Of a stretch of 64,000 nucleotides of DNA, positions 23,301 through 32,155 are shown in pieces. Each line of letters starts with the position of its first letter. The stretch's first letter is position 1. Origin of the DNA: Triticum aestivum (Eukaryota > Streptophyta > Magnoliopsida > Poales > Poaceae); the NCBI RefSeq assembly GCF_018294505.1, contig NC_057807.1, forward strand, positions 169,660,883 through 169,724,882. Direction: 5' to 3'. The position numbers and the translations under genes are program-made. Below the pieces are notes generated by a model. The model was not told where the DNA came from, made no database searches, and worked only from the letters and a program-made list of their open reading frames with translations.

Positions 23301-24304
23301 CTGTAGCATTTCTGATATTATATGTAGATGACATATTATTAATTGGAAATGATATAGAATTTCTGGATAGCATAAAGGGATACTTGAATAAAAGTTTTTC
23401 AATGAAAGACCTCGGTGAAGCTGCTTACATATTGGGCATCAAGATCTATAGAGATAGATCAAGACGCTTAATAGGACTTTCACAAAGCACATACCTTGAC
23501 AAAATTTTGAAAAAGTTCAAGATGGATCAGGCAAAGAAAGGGTTCTTGCCCGTGCTACAAGGTGTGAAGTTGAGTCAAACTCAATGCCCGACCACAGCAG
23601 AAGATAGAGAGAAAATGAAAGATGTTCCCTATGCTTCAGCCATAGGCTCTATCATGTATGCAATGCTGTGTACCAGACCTGACGTATGCTTAGCAATAAG
23701 CTTGGCAGGAAGGTACCAAAGTAATCCAGGAGTGGATCACTGGACAGCGGTCAAGAACATCCTGAAATACCTGAAAAGGACTAAGGATATGTTTCTCGTA
23801 TATGGAGGTGACAAAGAGCTAGTCGTAAATGGTTACGTCGATGCAAGCTTTGACACTGATCCGGACGATTCTAAATCGCAAACCGGATACGTGTTTTTAT
23901 TAAACGGTGGAGCTGTAAGTTGGTGCAGTTCTAAACAAAGCGTCGTGGCGGGATCTACATGTGAAGCGGAGTACATAGCTGCTTCTGAAGCAGCAAATGA
24001 AGGAGTCTGGATGAAGGAGTTCATTTCCGATCTAGGTGTCATACCTAGTGCATCGGGACCAATGAAGATCTTCTGTGACAATACTGGTGCAATTGCCTTG
24101 GCAAAGGAATCCAGATTTCACAAGAGGACCAAGCACATCAAGAGACGCTTCAATTCCATTCGGGACCAAGTCCAAGTGGGAGACATAGAGATTTGCAAAA
24201 TACATACGGATCTGAATGTAGCAGACCCGTTGACTAAGCCTCTCTCACGAGCAAAACATGATCAGCACCAAGACTCCATGGGTGTTAGAATCATTACTAT
24301 GTAA
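20318..24304 (+). CDS. Angela gag-pol polyprotein, full length
   Basis: 1328 codons from ATG 20318 to TAA, one frame with no disruption. Order: gag (about 1-245) with a Lys-rich linker, then the zinc knuckle CFYCKQTGHWKRNC near residues 253-266; aspartic protease with VFDTGS near 300-305; integrase with an HHCC zinc-binding motif (H, H, C, C in the stretch around 428-470), catalytic Asp in IHTDVCGPM, Asp in SDRGGEY and Glu in NGVSECRNR; reverse transcriptase with WQMDVKTAFLNG and the YVDDILL catalytic box; RNase H with VDASFDTD, CEAEYIAASEA and CDNTGA. The protein makes virus-like particles, processes itself, copies RNA to DNA and integrates it. A Cys stands where many relatives have Arg (VSECRNR), beside the catalytic Glu. 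It looks coding-competent; actual expression is unknown. Confidence 0.95.
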   Translation: MARAVVPLNFNAFLEKAKLKDDGSNYTDWVRNLRIILIAAQKSYVLEAPLGARPAADATDDVKNVWQSKADDYSIVQCAMLYGLEPGLQRRFERHGAYEMFQELKLIFQANARIERYEVSNKFYSCKMEENSSVSEHILKMSGYNNHLIQLGVNLPDDSVIDRILQSLPPSYKSFVMNYNMQGMNKTIPELFAMLKAAEVEIKKEHQVLMVNKTTSFKKKGKGKKKGNFKKNSKKVAAQEKKPKSGPKPETECFYCKQTGHWKRNCPKYLADKKDGKVNKGICDIHVIDVYLTNARSSTWVFDTGSVANICNSKQGLRIKRRLAKDEVTMRVGNGSKVDVIAVGTLPLHLPSGLVLDLNNCYLVPALSMNIISGSCLMRDGYSFKSENNGCSIYMSNIFYGHAPLKSGLFLLNLDSSDTHIHSVETKRCRVDNDSATYLWHCRLGHIGVKRMKKLHTDGLLESLDYESLGTCEPCLMGKMTKTPFSGTMERATDLLEIIHTDVCGPMNVEARGGYRYFLTFTDDLSRYGYIYLMKHKSETFEKFKEFQSEVENHRNKKIKFLRSDRGGEYLSYEFGLHLKQCGIVSQLTPPGTPQRNGVSECRNRTLLDMVRSMMSLTDLPLSFWGYALETAAFTLNRAPSKSVETTPYELWFGKKPKLSFLKVWGCDAYVKKLQPDKLEPKSEKCVFIGYPKETIGYTFYHRSEGKIFVAKFRSFLEKEFLSKEVSGRKVELDEITVSTPLLESSSSQEPVPVTTTPISEEANDIDHETSDQVSTEPRRSTRVRSALEWYGNPILEVMLLDHDEPTNYEEAMMSPDSAKWLEAMKSEMGSMYENKVWTLVDLPDDRQAIENKWIFKKKTDADGNVTVYKARLVAKGFRQVQGVDYDETFSPVAMLKSVRIMLAIVAFHDYEIWQMDVKTAFLNGFLEEELYMMQPEGFVDPKGANKVCKLQRSIYGLVQASRSWNKRFDSVVKAYGFIQTFGEACIYKKVSGSSVAFLILYVDDILLIGNDIEFLDSIKGYLNKSFSMKDLGEAAYILGIKIYRDRSRRLIGLSQSTYLDKILKKFKMDQAKKGFLPVLQGVKLSQTQCPTTAEDREKMKDVPYASAIGSIMYAMLCTRPDVCLAISLAGRYQSNPGVDHWTAVKNILKYLKRTKDMFLVYGGDKELVVNGYVDASFDTDPDDSKSQTGYVFLLNGGAVSWCSSKQSVVAGSTCEAEYIAASEAANEGVWMKEFISDLGVIPSASGPMKIFCDNTGAIALAKESRFHKRTKHIKRRFNSIRDQVQVGDIEICKIHTDLNVADPLTKPLSRAKHDQHQDSMGVRIITM

Positions 24305-24326
24305 TCTAGATTATTGACTCTAGTGC

Positions 24327-24337
24327 AAGTGGGAGAC
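24327..24337 (+). other. Polypurine tract of the Angela element
   Basis: AAGTGGGAGAC directly precedes the 3' LTR and would prime plus-strand DNA synthesis. Confidence 0.85.
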
Positions 24338-26084
24338 TGAAGGAAATATGCCCTAGAGGCAATAATAAAGTTATTATTTATTTCCTTATATCATGATAAA
24401 TGTTTATTATTCATGCTAGAATTGTATTAACCGGAAACATGATACATGTGTGAATACATAGACAAACATATAGTCACTAGTATGCCTCTACTTGACTAGC
24501 TCATTAATCAAAGATGGTTATGTTTCCTAACCATAGACATGTGTTGTCATTTGATTAATGAGGTCACATCATTAGGAGAATAATGTGATTGACATGACCC
24601 ATCCCGTTAGCTTAGCACTTGATCGTTTAGTATTCTGCTATTGCTTTCTTCATGACTTATACATGTTCCTGTAACTATGAGAATTATGCAACTCCCGTTT
24701 ACCGGAGGAACACTTTGGGTACTACCAAACGTCACAACGTAACTGGGTGATTATAAAGGAGTACTACAGGTGTCTCCAAAGGTACATGTTGAGTTGGCGT
24801 ATTTCGAGATTAGGTTTTGTCACTCCGATTGTCGGAGAGGTATCTCTGGGCCCTCTCGGTAATACTCATCACTTAAGCCTTGCAAGCATTATAACTAATA
24901 AGTTAGTTATGAGATGACGTATTACAGAACGAGTAAAGAGACTTGCCGGTAACGAGATTGAACTAGGTATTGGATACCGACGATCAAATCTCGGGCAAGT
25001 AACATACCGATGACAAAGGGAACAACGTATGTTGTTATGCGGTTTGACCGATAAAGATCTTCGTAGAATATGTAGGAACCAATATGGGCATCCAGGTCCC
25101 GCTATTGGTTATTGACCGAGAATGGTTTTAGGTCATGTCTACATAGTTCTCGAACCCGTAGGGTCCGCACGCTTAACGTTTCGATGACAGTTTTATTATG
25201 AGTTTATAAGTTTTGATGTACCGAAGTTTGTTCGGAGTCCCGGATGTGATCACGGACATGACGAGGAGTCTCGAAATGGTCGAGACATAAAGATTGATAT
25301 ATTGGACGACTATATTCGGACACCGGAAAGGTTCCGGGTGATTTCGGAGAAAACCGGAGTGCCGGGGGGGGGGGGGTTACCGGAAACCCCCGGGAGAGTA
25401 TTGGGCCTATGGGCCTTAGGGGAAAGGAGAGAGGGGCGGCCAGCATGGGCCGCGCGCCCCCTCCCCCCTCTGGTCCGAATTGGACTAGGAGGGGGGGGGG
25501 GCGCCCCCCCTTTCCTTCCCCCTCTCCCCTTTCCTTCCCCCTCCTAGTAGGAGTAGGAAAGGAGGAGTCCTACTCCTACTAGGAGGAGGATTCCTCCTCC
25601 CTTGGCGCGCCCAAAGGGGCTGGCCGGCCTCCCCCCTCCTCCTTTATATACGGGGGCAGGGGGCACCCCATAGACACACAAGTTGATCTACGGATCGTTC
25701 CTTAGCCGTGTGCGGTGCCCCCTTCCACCATATTCCACCTCGGTCATATCGTCGCGAAGCTTAGGCGAAGCCCTGCGCCGGTAGAACATCAACATCGTCA
25801 CCACGCCGTCGTGCTGACGGAACTCATCTCCGGAGCTCGGCTGGATCGGAGGCCGGAGATCGTCATCGAGCTGAACGTGTGCTGAACTCGGAGGCCCCGT
25901 ACGTTCGGTGCTTGGATCAGTCGGATCGTGAAGACGTACGACTACATCAACCGCGTTGTTATAACGCTTCCGCTAACGGTCTACGAGGGTACGTGGACAT
26001 GCACTCTCCCCTCTCGTTGCTATGCCATCAACATGATCTTGCGTGTGCGTAGGAATTTTTTTGAAATTACTACGAAACCCTTCA
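24338..26084 (+). repeat. 3' LTR of the Angela-type element
   Basis: 1747 bp, nearly identical to 17337-19079. Length differences lie mainly in G-runs near 25365 and 25490. It ends in CCTTCA followed by the TSD TTTAC. Confidence 0.95.
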
Positions 26085-27741
26085 TTTACATGGTCTCCGG
26101 ATGGCAATCTCCATGGGCATTCAACGCCTAGAGGTGCGCGGGGATTCAAACCTCGCAATATCCCAAATAAATGGAGACTTTGATGCCAAGGATCCAAAAA
26201 TGGCAGCATATCGCAATGCTATCCTAAAAATGTCAGCTCGGTTCGACGGACTCGAATTCCATCACGTAGCCAGGGATAACAACCAAGCGTCCGACGTATT
26301 GGCACGCATCGGCGCAAAGCGTGACGCTGTCCCTCCAAACATCTTCCTGGAACGGCTGTTCAAGCCATCCGTACTATGGGAAGAGGAGTCCGGACATAAC
26401 AAATCAGAAGCAGCCACACCAACCGACACAGAGCAATTCGACATAAACGGCAATTCCGCCACCGAAATAACACCCTCAGCCCACGACATAATGGCCGTAA
26501 TCGCCCCGTGGACAGAACCATTCCTAGCCTACTTACTTAGGCAGGAACTTCCCGAAGACCAAAACAAGGCCCGCTACATAATTCGGCGATCTAAAGCCTA
26601 CAAGGTCCATGAGGGAGAACTTTATAAGAAAAGCACAACCGGAGTCCTTCAAAGGTGTATCTCTGAAGAGGGAGGGCGAAACCTCCTGGCTGAAATTCAT
26701 GCCGGACAAGGCGGACACCACGCAGCAGCCCGGGCCCTCGTAGGAAAGGCATTCCGTACATGATTTTATTGGCCGACGGCCCGGGCAGATGCTCAGGACT
26801 TAGTCCAATGATGCGTCGGTTGTCAGCTCTTTGCTAATCAGAGCCATATGCCACCCACCGCCCTCAAAACTATACCCATTACCTGGCCGTTCGCGGTCTG
26901 GGGGCTTGACATGGTTGGACCACTTAAAGGGGGAACCCACAAGCAAAGATACCTATTGGTCATGGTGGATAAATTCACCAAATGGATAGAGGCCAAGCCA
27001 GTTAAAACGGCAGAGTCCGGACCAGTGATAGACTTTATATCCGGGGTAGTACACCGTTACGGTGTCCCCCACAACATCATCACCGATAACGGCACGAATT
27101 TTACGGCCGAGGAGGTTAAATCATGGTGCAAAAATATGGGCATCAAGCTCTATTATGCTTCAGTCTATCATCCTCAAACCAATGGTCAAGTGGAACGAGC
27201 GAATGGTCTAATAATGAGCGGCATCAAACCCAGACTAGTGCGGTCACTTACGAAATCTGACACGCACTGGGTAGAGGAGCTCGACTCCGTACTCTGGGGG
27301 CTGCGAACAACGCCCAACCGTACTACCGGATTCACACCATTTTTTATGGTGTATGACGCAGAGGCAGTTTTGCCCTGCGACATTATTCATGACTCACCTC
27401 GAGTGCGCATGTATGAAGAAAGAGAGGCCGAGCTGGATCGGCAGGACAGCTTCGACGCATTGGAGGAAGAACGCGACGTCACCAAGGCTCGTTCCGCATT
27501 CTATCAGCAGCAGGCTCGAAGATATCAAAGCAGAGAAGTACGGGCCAAGACTTACAACGTGGGCGAACTAGTTCTACGCTTGCCGGACAAGAAAAAGGAC
27601 AAGCTCAAGCCCAAATGGGAGGGGCCCTTCATCATCGATCAAGTCCTTACCGGCGGAGCATACCGTCTACGAAATGCATCGGATAATCGACTCGAGCCGA
27701 ACCCATGGAACGCAGCCCGCCTCCGAAGATTCTATGCCTAG
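26085..27741 (+). pseudogene. Fatima-C pol, 3' part (rest of second RNase H, integrase)
   Basis: After the TSD copy the Fatima-C frame resumes in phase (GLRMAISMGIQRLEVRGDSN), completing a type I RNase H with its Asp (RGDS) and the ARDNNQASDVLARIGA end. Integrase follows: an N-terminal HHCC finger spread over 26697-26840, the catalytic Asp in GLDMVGPL, Asp in ITDNGTNF, and Glu in NGQVERANG, then a C-terminal domain (LVLRLPDKKKDKLKPKWEGP) ending at TAG 27739-27741. Two stop codons, TGA 26761-26763 and TGA 26807-26809, break the frame inside the zinc finger. With the stop at 16961 and the Angela insertion, the gene cannot give a full polyprotein. Confidence 0.9.
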
Positions 27742-28550
27742 CGCCGGATTAAGAGTTCGTCCCTTCCTCCCGTCCAAATTTTTTATACTTCAGCTGCCTT
27801 TTTTCTCTTTTTTCTCTCACCCCTACTCATAAACAGCCTTAAAAGGCTTACTTGCGCCTCAGTTCGCGCATAATCGATGTGCTATCCGCACTCACTATAC
27901 CTGGGGGCTTCTTTACCAGAAGCTTAATTTATAAGGGTTTCGTGCCTAGCACATGTGTTAAAGCTCCCACATGTACCTTTTATTCACCATTATATGCATC
28001 GATATGACTTAAGTTTTGGCCAAGCTGGGTTGCCTGGCTCCTGTGCTTACCCCTACGTTCCCGATTGTTCGGCTAGGAGGTAAAGGGAGCACCTCTGCGA
28101 TTGTTACTGCCGGGTCAGCCGGATGTGTACCTCAGACTGGGTGAAGCCGAAAGCTAGCGTTCTTAAGGGAATACTCGGTCGGTGACGTGAAAGATGATTT
28201 ACCTACTTATTTATCTGCCCCCAGATGTTTTCTGCTTTTTTCGCAGTCCGGACATGCCCTTTAGGGCATGCCACCCCCAGAGGAAAGGAACCCTTAACGG
28301 AACTATTCTCCCTGGAAGATGTTTCTTACTAACCATGTAATATAACATAACTAGTTGGGCACTTGTCTGATAAAGCACTAATGACCCCTACGCCTGGTCT
28401 CCATGCATACCCCGGTTGTTTCATAACCGAGAAGGTATTCGGACACACTCCGGACTCTAGGGTCCCGAGGTCGAAGCGAAAAGGTCGGCAAAGACAAACG
28501 ATCTACAATCCGGCTAGAAGGCATTTTACATGTCATTTTATAATACATTG
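27742..28550. other. Fatima-C spacer between pol and antisense gene
   Basis: Non-coding 0.8 kb between the convergent pol and antisense frames. It shares words with the equivalent spacers of Fatima-A, B and 0, for example TTGCCTGGCTCCTGTG near 28030. It probably holds terminators for both transcripts, but none can be defined. Confidence 0.6.
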
Positions 28551-31313
28551 TCAAATTGACTGACTGTATTCTTCTTCAATCCCATCTAACAAGCTGTCTA
28601 ATTTACAGTCCTGTTGGGAAAACTTAGCGGCCAACTCTACTTGGCCGTATACTAAACTTACAGGGATCTCCTTCCCATCGGGCCCCACAGGACCGACTTC
28701 GGCCATGTGGTTGGGATCCGCCTTCTTGTACCGCGTCTTCACCATGGCCCAGGCCTCCCTGGCACCTTGGCGGCAGGCTGAAATCTTCCATAAATGGAAG
28801 CGCTGCCGCACTCCCTGAAGCTTCTCCGCAAGCTCCCCAAGTCCCTCGGGTAGGGAGAAGGCTGGCCATAAAGCCTGGATGGCGCCGCTCATTGCCTGCC
28901 GAACTCGTTCGGTCAGTTGCAACAACTCGGGAAGTTGATCACCCGTCGATACGGGCATCTCCTCCGCGGGGCGACCTGTGAGTATACCTACAGACATATT
29001 TTGTCAATTGACTTCCTCGCCGAACTCTTCTTTTCAAAGGAGTTCGCTCAAGCACTTACTATAGATGCCGCGACGAAGCCGCTGATTCTCCTTAAAGGAG
29101 CCAGACAGCTCGGCCCGAACGCCTTTCAGCTCTTCTCCAAGCTGGGCATGGGCATCCTGGAGCTTGTTCCTTTCGTGCTGCACCTTATGCAGCACCCTCT
29201 CGCCGGCCTTCAACTGGCGCAGAAATTCTTGCCTGTCCGGATCTTGTCCGGCAGCACCTGCAAAGTCATTATCAGACTTGCGCACAGGCCAAACACTACT
29301 TATCTTTTTAAATAATGTGTTACCAGGAGAGGTCCCTGCGTTTCCTCCTGCGGCAGCGAGTGCGGCCTCAAGTTGAGCCTTACACTCTTGCAGCTCCTGA
29401 GACAGTTGGGTATTCTTCTCGGTAAGACCCTGCGTTTCACATGATCCTTAAATCAGTTAATATAACTACTTTAAGTCTCGGGGGCTACTGGCATATATAA
29501 CTATTAAATTCTCTTACCCGTATGTCTTTTACATACTGCTCCGTGGCTCTAGTCAAACCATCTTGAGCGGCACGGAGGTGCGCGTCCCCTGCATTAAAGG
29601 CATCCAACGCCTCAGGGGAGAAGCACGCGTCACGATAAACAGTTCGGCGGCGCCTATGTTTCATGGCGCTCTCCACCTCAGATTTGGTGGCGGACAGTCT
29701 GTCGGCATCCTCCGTTGGAGGAGTATCCGGCTCGCGCCTTGCGCTCGCCTCCCCCTCCGGACCACGCGCTGGAGCTTGGCTGGTAGAACCCGGATTGACA
29801 GCCTCTACACCTGCAGTCCGGCGGGCGCTTTTTCCCCTACAAAAGTCATGAGCACTCGAACGCTTCCTAGGAACGTTGCTCCAGATAATGAATTGTGAGC
29901 TATACCTTTGCGGCGACGTTTCAGTCCGCGCCGCGCTCCTCTTCCGTCCACTGGTCCGGACTGGCCTTTGATGGTCAGCCGCCACGGGCTCGGCTTCCCG
30001 CCCTAGAGGCGCCTCCTACACAGCGTCATCGTATACGGTGGTCAGAAATAAGCAAGGAAGGACTAACGGTGGCAGAACTTCGGTCACAAGCACCTGGGAA
30101 GCCGGATATAGTCTGGGATAGTCGGCCGTAATGGCGACTAAGGCATTATCCATGCTGAGCTGGTAGAACACCCCGTCGACTAGCTCCACTCCTATGTCCG
30201 GATCCTCTTCGGAGGCCGGGTCCCGGGATCTCTCTGGATCCTCGGGTTGCGGGGCTGGACTTAGCATGTCCTCCACCGTCCGACGCAGCTCCTGCGTCGA
30301 AAGAAGAACACAATATGAGAAACTTAAGTTTCAAAGGCATGGGTTAGACACGTGAAGTGTTCGCTTACCCAAGGCCGGGGATTATTCATGGAGAACCCAT
30401 TTAACGGGTTCGTCCGAAGGAAATCCTCCTTCTCCCCTTTATACAGGCCGGACAGGATCTGCACCAGGTCTTCGGCCGAATCCGGCCCTTTGCGGCCGTG
30501 ACGGGTGGCATCGTCCTCCCCGTTGAAATCCCACATGGGGTGGCCCCTGTATTGTAGTGGCTGCACTCCCCTCATAATGCATGTTGCCATGACTCCAATC
30601 ATGGTCAACCCGGAATGGGCCAGTAACCTTATCCGGCCCATCAAATAATGGACGCTCTTGTCTTCCTCCAGTCGGGGGCTCCGTGGGCGCCAACTAAGGC
30701 GTTTCTTCAGAGGAGCATTGTTGAACTCCGGGAGGCCGATCCGGATAGGGTCTGGCAGCGGAGCGTCTTCTATATAAAACCATAACGAAGGCCAGTCTTC
30801 GGACGCCTTCTTAGGGGTTCCGGATGGATATCCGGTCCCGGCGATGCGCCATATTTCGGCGCCGCCCACTTGATATATGAGCCCCTCATGAGAGCGGGGC
30901 ACAAGGCAAAACAACCTCTTCCACAGCGCAAAATGGGGCTCGACGCCCAGGAATAGCTCGCAAAGAGCTACGTAACCCGCAATATGCAGGATCGAGGCGG
31001 GCGTGAGGTTATGAAGCTGGAGTCCGTAGAACTCCAGGAGCCCGCGGAGGAACGGATGTACAGGAAATCCGAGCCCCCTTATCAGATAGGGGATGAAGCA
31101 TACCCGCTCCCCTTTGTTGGGATTTGGGGTAGCCTCCGCTTGCTTCCCACCTTTATAGGTGGCCAGCCCGGCCCGGACAGGAACCATGAAGGCCGGAGGG
31201 AGATATCCCCCCGTTTGGAGCTTCACCAGCTCGTTGTGCGGAACAGAGCATCTCCCCCAATCTCCTGGCAGAGGGCTGGGAGCGCGAGAAGAGGAGCTGC
31301 GTTGAGGATCCAT
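28551..31313 (-). CDS. Antisense multi-exon gene of Fatima-C
   Basis: Minus strand, opposite to the element's pol. ATG 31313 (MDPQRSSSSRAPSP) and stop at 28551. Exon 1 is 31313-30369 (315 codons), donor GTAAGC at 30368; exon 2 is 30291-30094; exon 3 starts 30015 and stays open to about 29517 (KDIR then GTAAGA); two coiled-coil exons follow (about 29433-29333 and 29245-29064); the last exon is about 28982-28551. Exon 1 carries the PF04195-class domain: CFIPYLIRGLGFPVHPFLRG, then LHNLTPASILHIAGY and CELFLGVEPHFALWKRLF. The last exon has SACRQGAREAWAMVKTRY, like SACIEGARMALARVKTHW in Fatima-B. No stop interrupts the predicted exons. The function is unknown; some Tat-group relatives such as maize Grande also carry antisense genes. 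Exon edges after exon 2 are approximate. Confidence 0.7.
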
Positions 31314-31638
31314 GATGGAATGGATTCTTGGTCGAAAGCGCTCCGATGAGTATTCGCGGGAAGAAGATGGTGATTTGGATCTGGATTCGTGCCTCTCTTA
31401 TAGGCAGACTACTCGCACAACTAGGGGGTAAAACATAAAAGGCACCCTGGCTTTTCGCATTCGTGCGACGCGTGGAAGAAGGCCATTATTGGGCGTGGGA
31501 GCCAAGAAATGCAACATTAATAAGGAAGCCGGACACTATTCGGCAGGTACATGGAACTTGAAGGAGAACCCGCCTTGCAACGCCGAAGAATACACACATG
31601 CTGGACTTATCGTCATTGAAGACTGGTTCGGGGGCTAC
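31314..31638. other. Leader of the Fatima-C antisense gene and polypurine tract
   Basis: Contains, on the minus strand, a TATA-like TATAAG (31402-31397) 89 bases upstream of ATG 31313, and on the plus strand the polypurine tract TTCGGGGGCTAC (31627-31638) that abuts the 3' LTR. Confidence 0.65.
31397..31402 (-). promoter_or_regulatory. TATA-like box of antisense gene, Fatima-C
   Basis: CCTATAAGAG on the minus strand, 89 bases before the antisense ATG; a similar box occurs at 106-124 bases in the other three copies. Confidence 0.5.
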
Positions 31639-32150
31639 TGAGGGAGTCCTGGACTAGGGGGTGTCCGGATAGCCGGATTACCGCCATCGGCCGAACTATC
31701 ATCGGCCGGACTATCATCATCGACCGGACTCCAAGACTATGAAGATAGAAGATTGAAGACTTTGTCCCGTGTCCGGGTGGGACTTTCCTTGGCGTAGAAG
31801 GCAAGCTTGGCGATACGGATATGTAGATCTCCTACCATTGTAACCGACTCAATGTAACCCTAGCCCTCTCCGGTGTCTATATAAACCGGATGGCCCTAGT
31901 CCGTAGGACATACATTACAACAATCATACCATAGCCTAGCTTCTAGGGTTTAGCCTCCTTGATCTCGTGTTAGATCCACTCTTGTAAACATCCACAATAT
32001 CAATATCAATCAAGCAGAACGTAGGGTTTTACCTCCATCAAGAGGGCCTGAACCTGGGTAAAACATTGTGTCCCTTGTCTCCTGTTACCATCCGCCTAGA
32101 CGCATAGTTCGGGACCCCCTACCCGAGATCCGCCGGTTTTGACACGGACA
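31639..32150 (+). repeat. 3' LTR of Fatima-C
   Basis: 512 bp, TGAGGG...GACACGGACA, preceded by the polypurine tract and followed by the TSD GTTCC. The last bases carry a C-to-G change (GACACGGACA against GACACCGACA). Confidence 0.93.
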
Positions 32151-32155
32151 GTTCC

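Larger units (their letters stand above)
17337..26084 (+). mobile_element. Angela/BARE/WIS-type Ty1/Copia retrotransposon, complete
   Basis: 8748 bp. LTRs are 17337-19079 and 24338-26084, TSD TTTAC (17332-17336, 26085-26089). It has a Met-tRNA primer-binding site, a single full-length gag-pol frame, and a polypurine tract. Roughly 15-17 substitutions distinguish the 1.74 kb LTRs by eye (about 1%), so it is the youngest insertion in the window. The LTR start TGAAGGAAATATGCCCTAGAG is that of the very abundant Triticeae Angela/WIS/BARE group. It sits inside the second RNase H of Fatima-C, in the same orientation. Confidence 0.95.
13318..32150 (+). mobile_element. Fatima-C: autonomous-type Ty3/Gypsy (Tat-like) element
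   Basis: LTRs 13318-13829 and 31639-32150 (512 bp each). The TSD is GTTCC (13313-13317, 32151-32155). The net length without the Angela guest is about 10.08 kb. It codes gag, protease, reverse transcriptase, RNase H, a second RNase H and integrase in one frame with three stop codons, followed by a spacer and an antisense multi-exon gene. Two RNase H domains and an antisense 3' gene are known traits of the Tat/Ogre/Grande group. About 16 differences over 512 LTR bases (3%) by eye. It is inserted in the internal region of the long-LTR element. Confidence 0.93.

Noticed and set aside
29485..29985. Separate gene in the Fatima-C 3' region
   Set aside because: It is open and on the same strand, but its position, phase and flanking splice sites make it an exon of the antisense gene.
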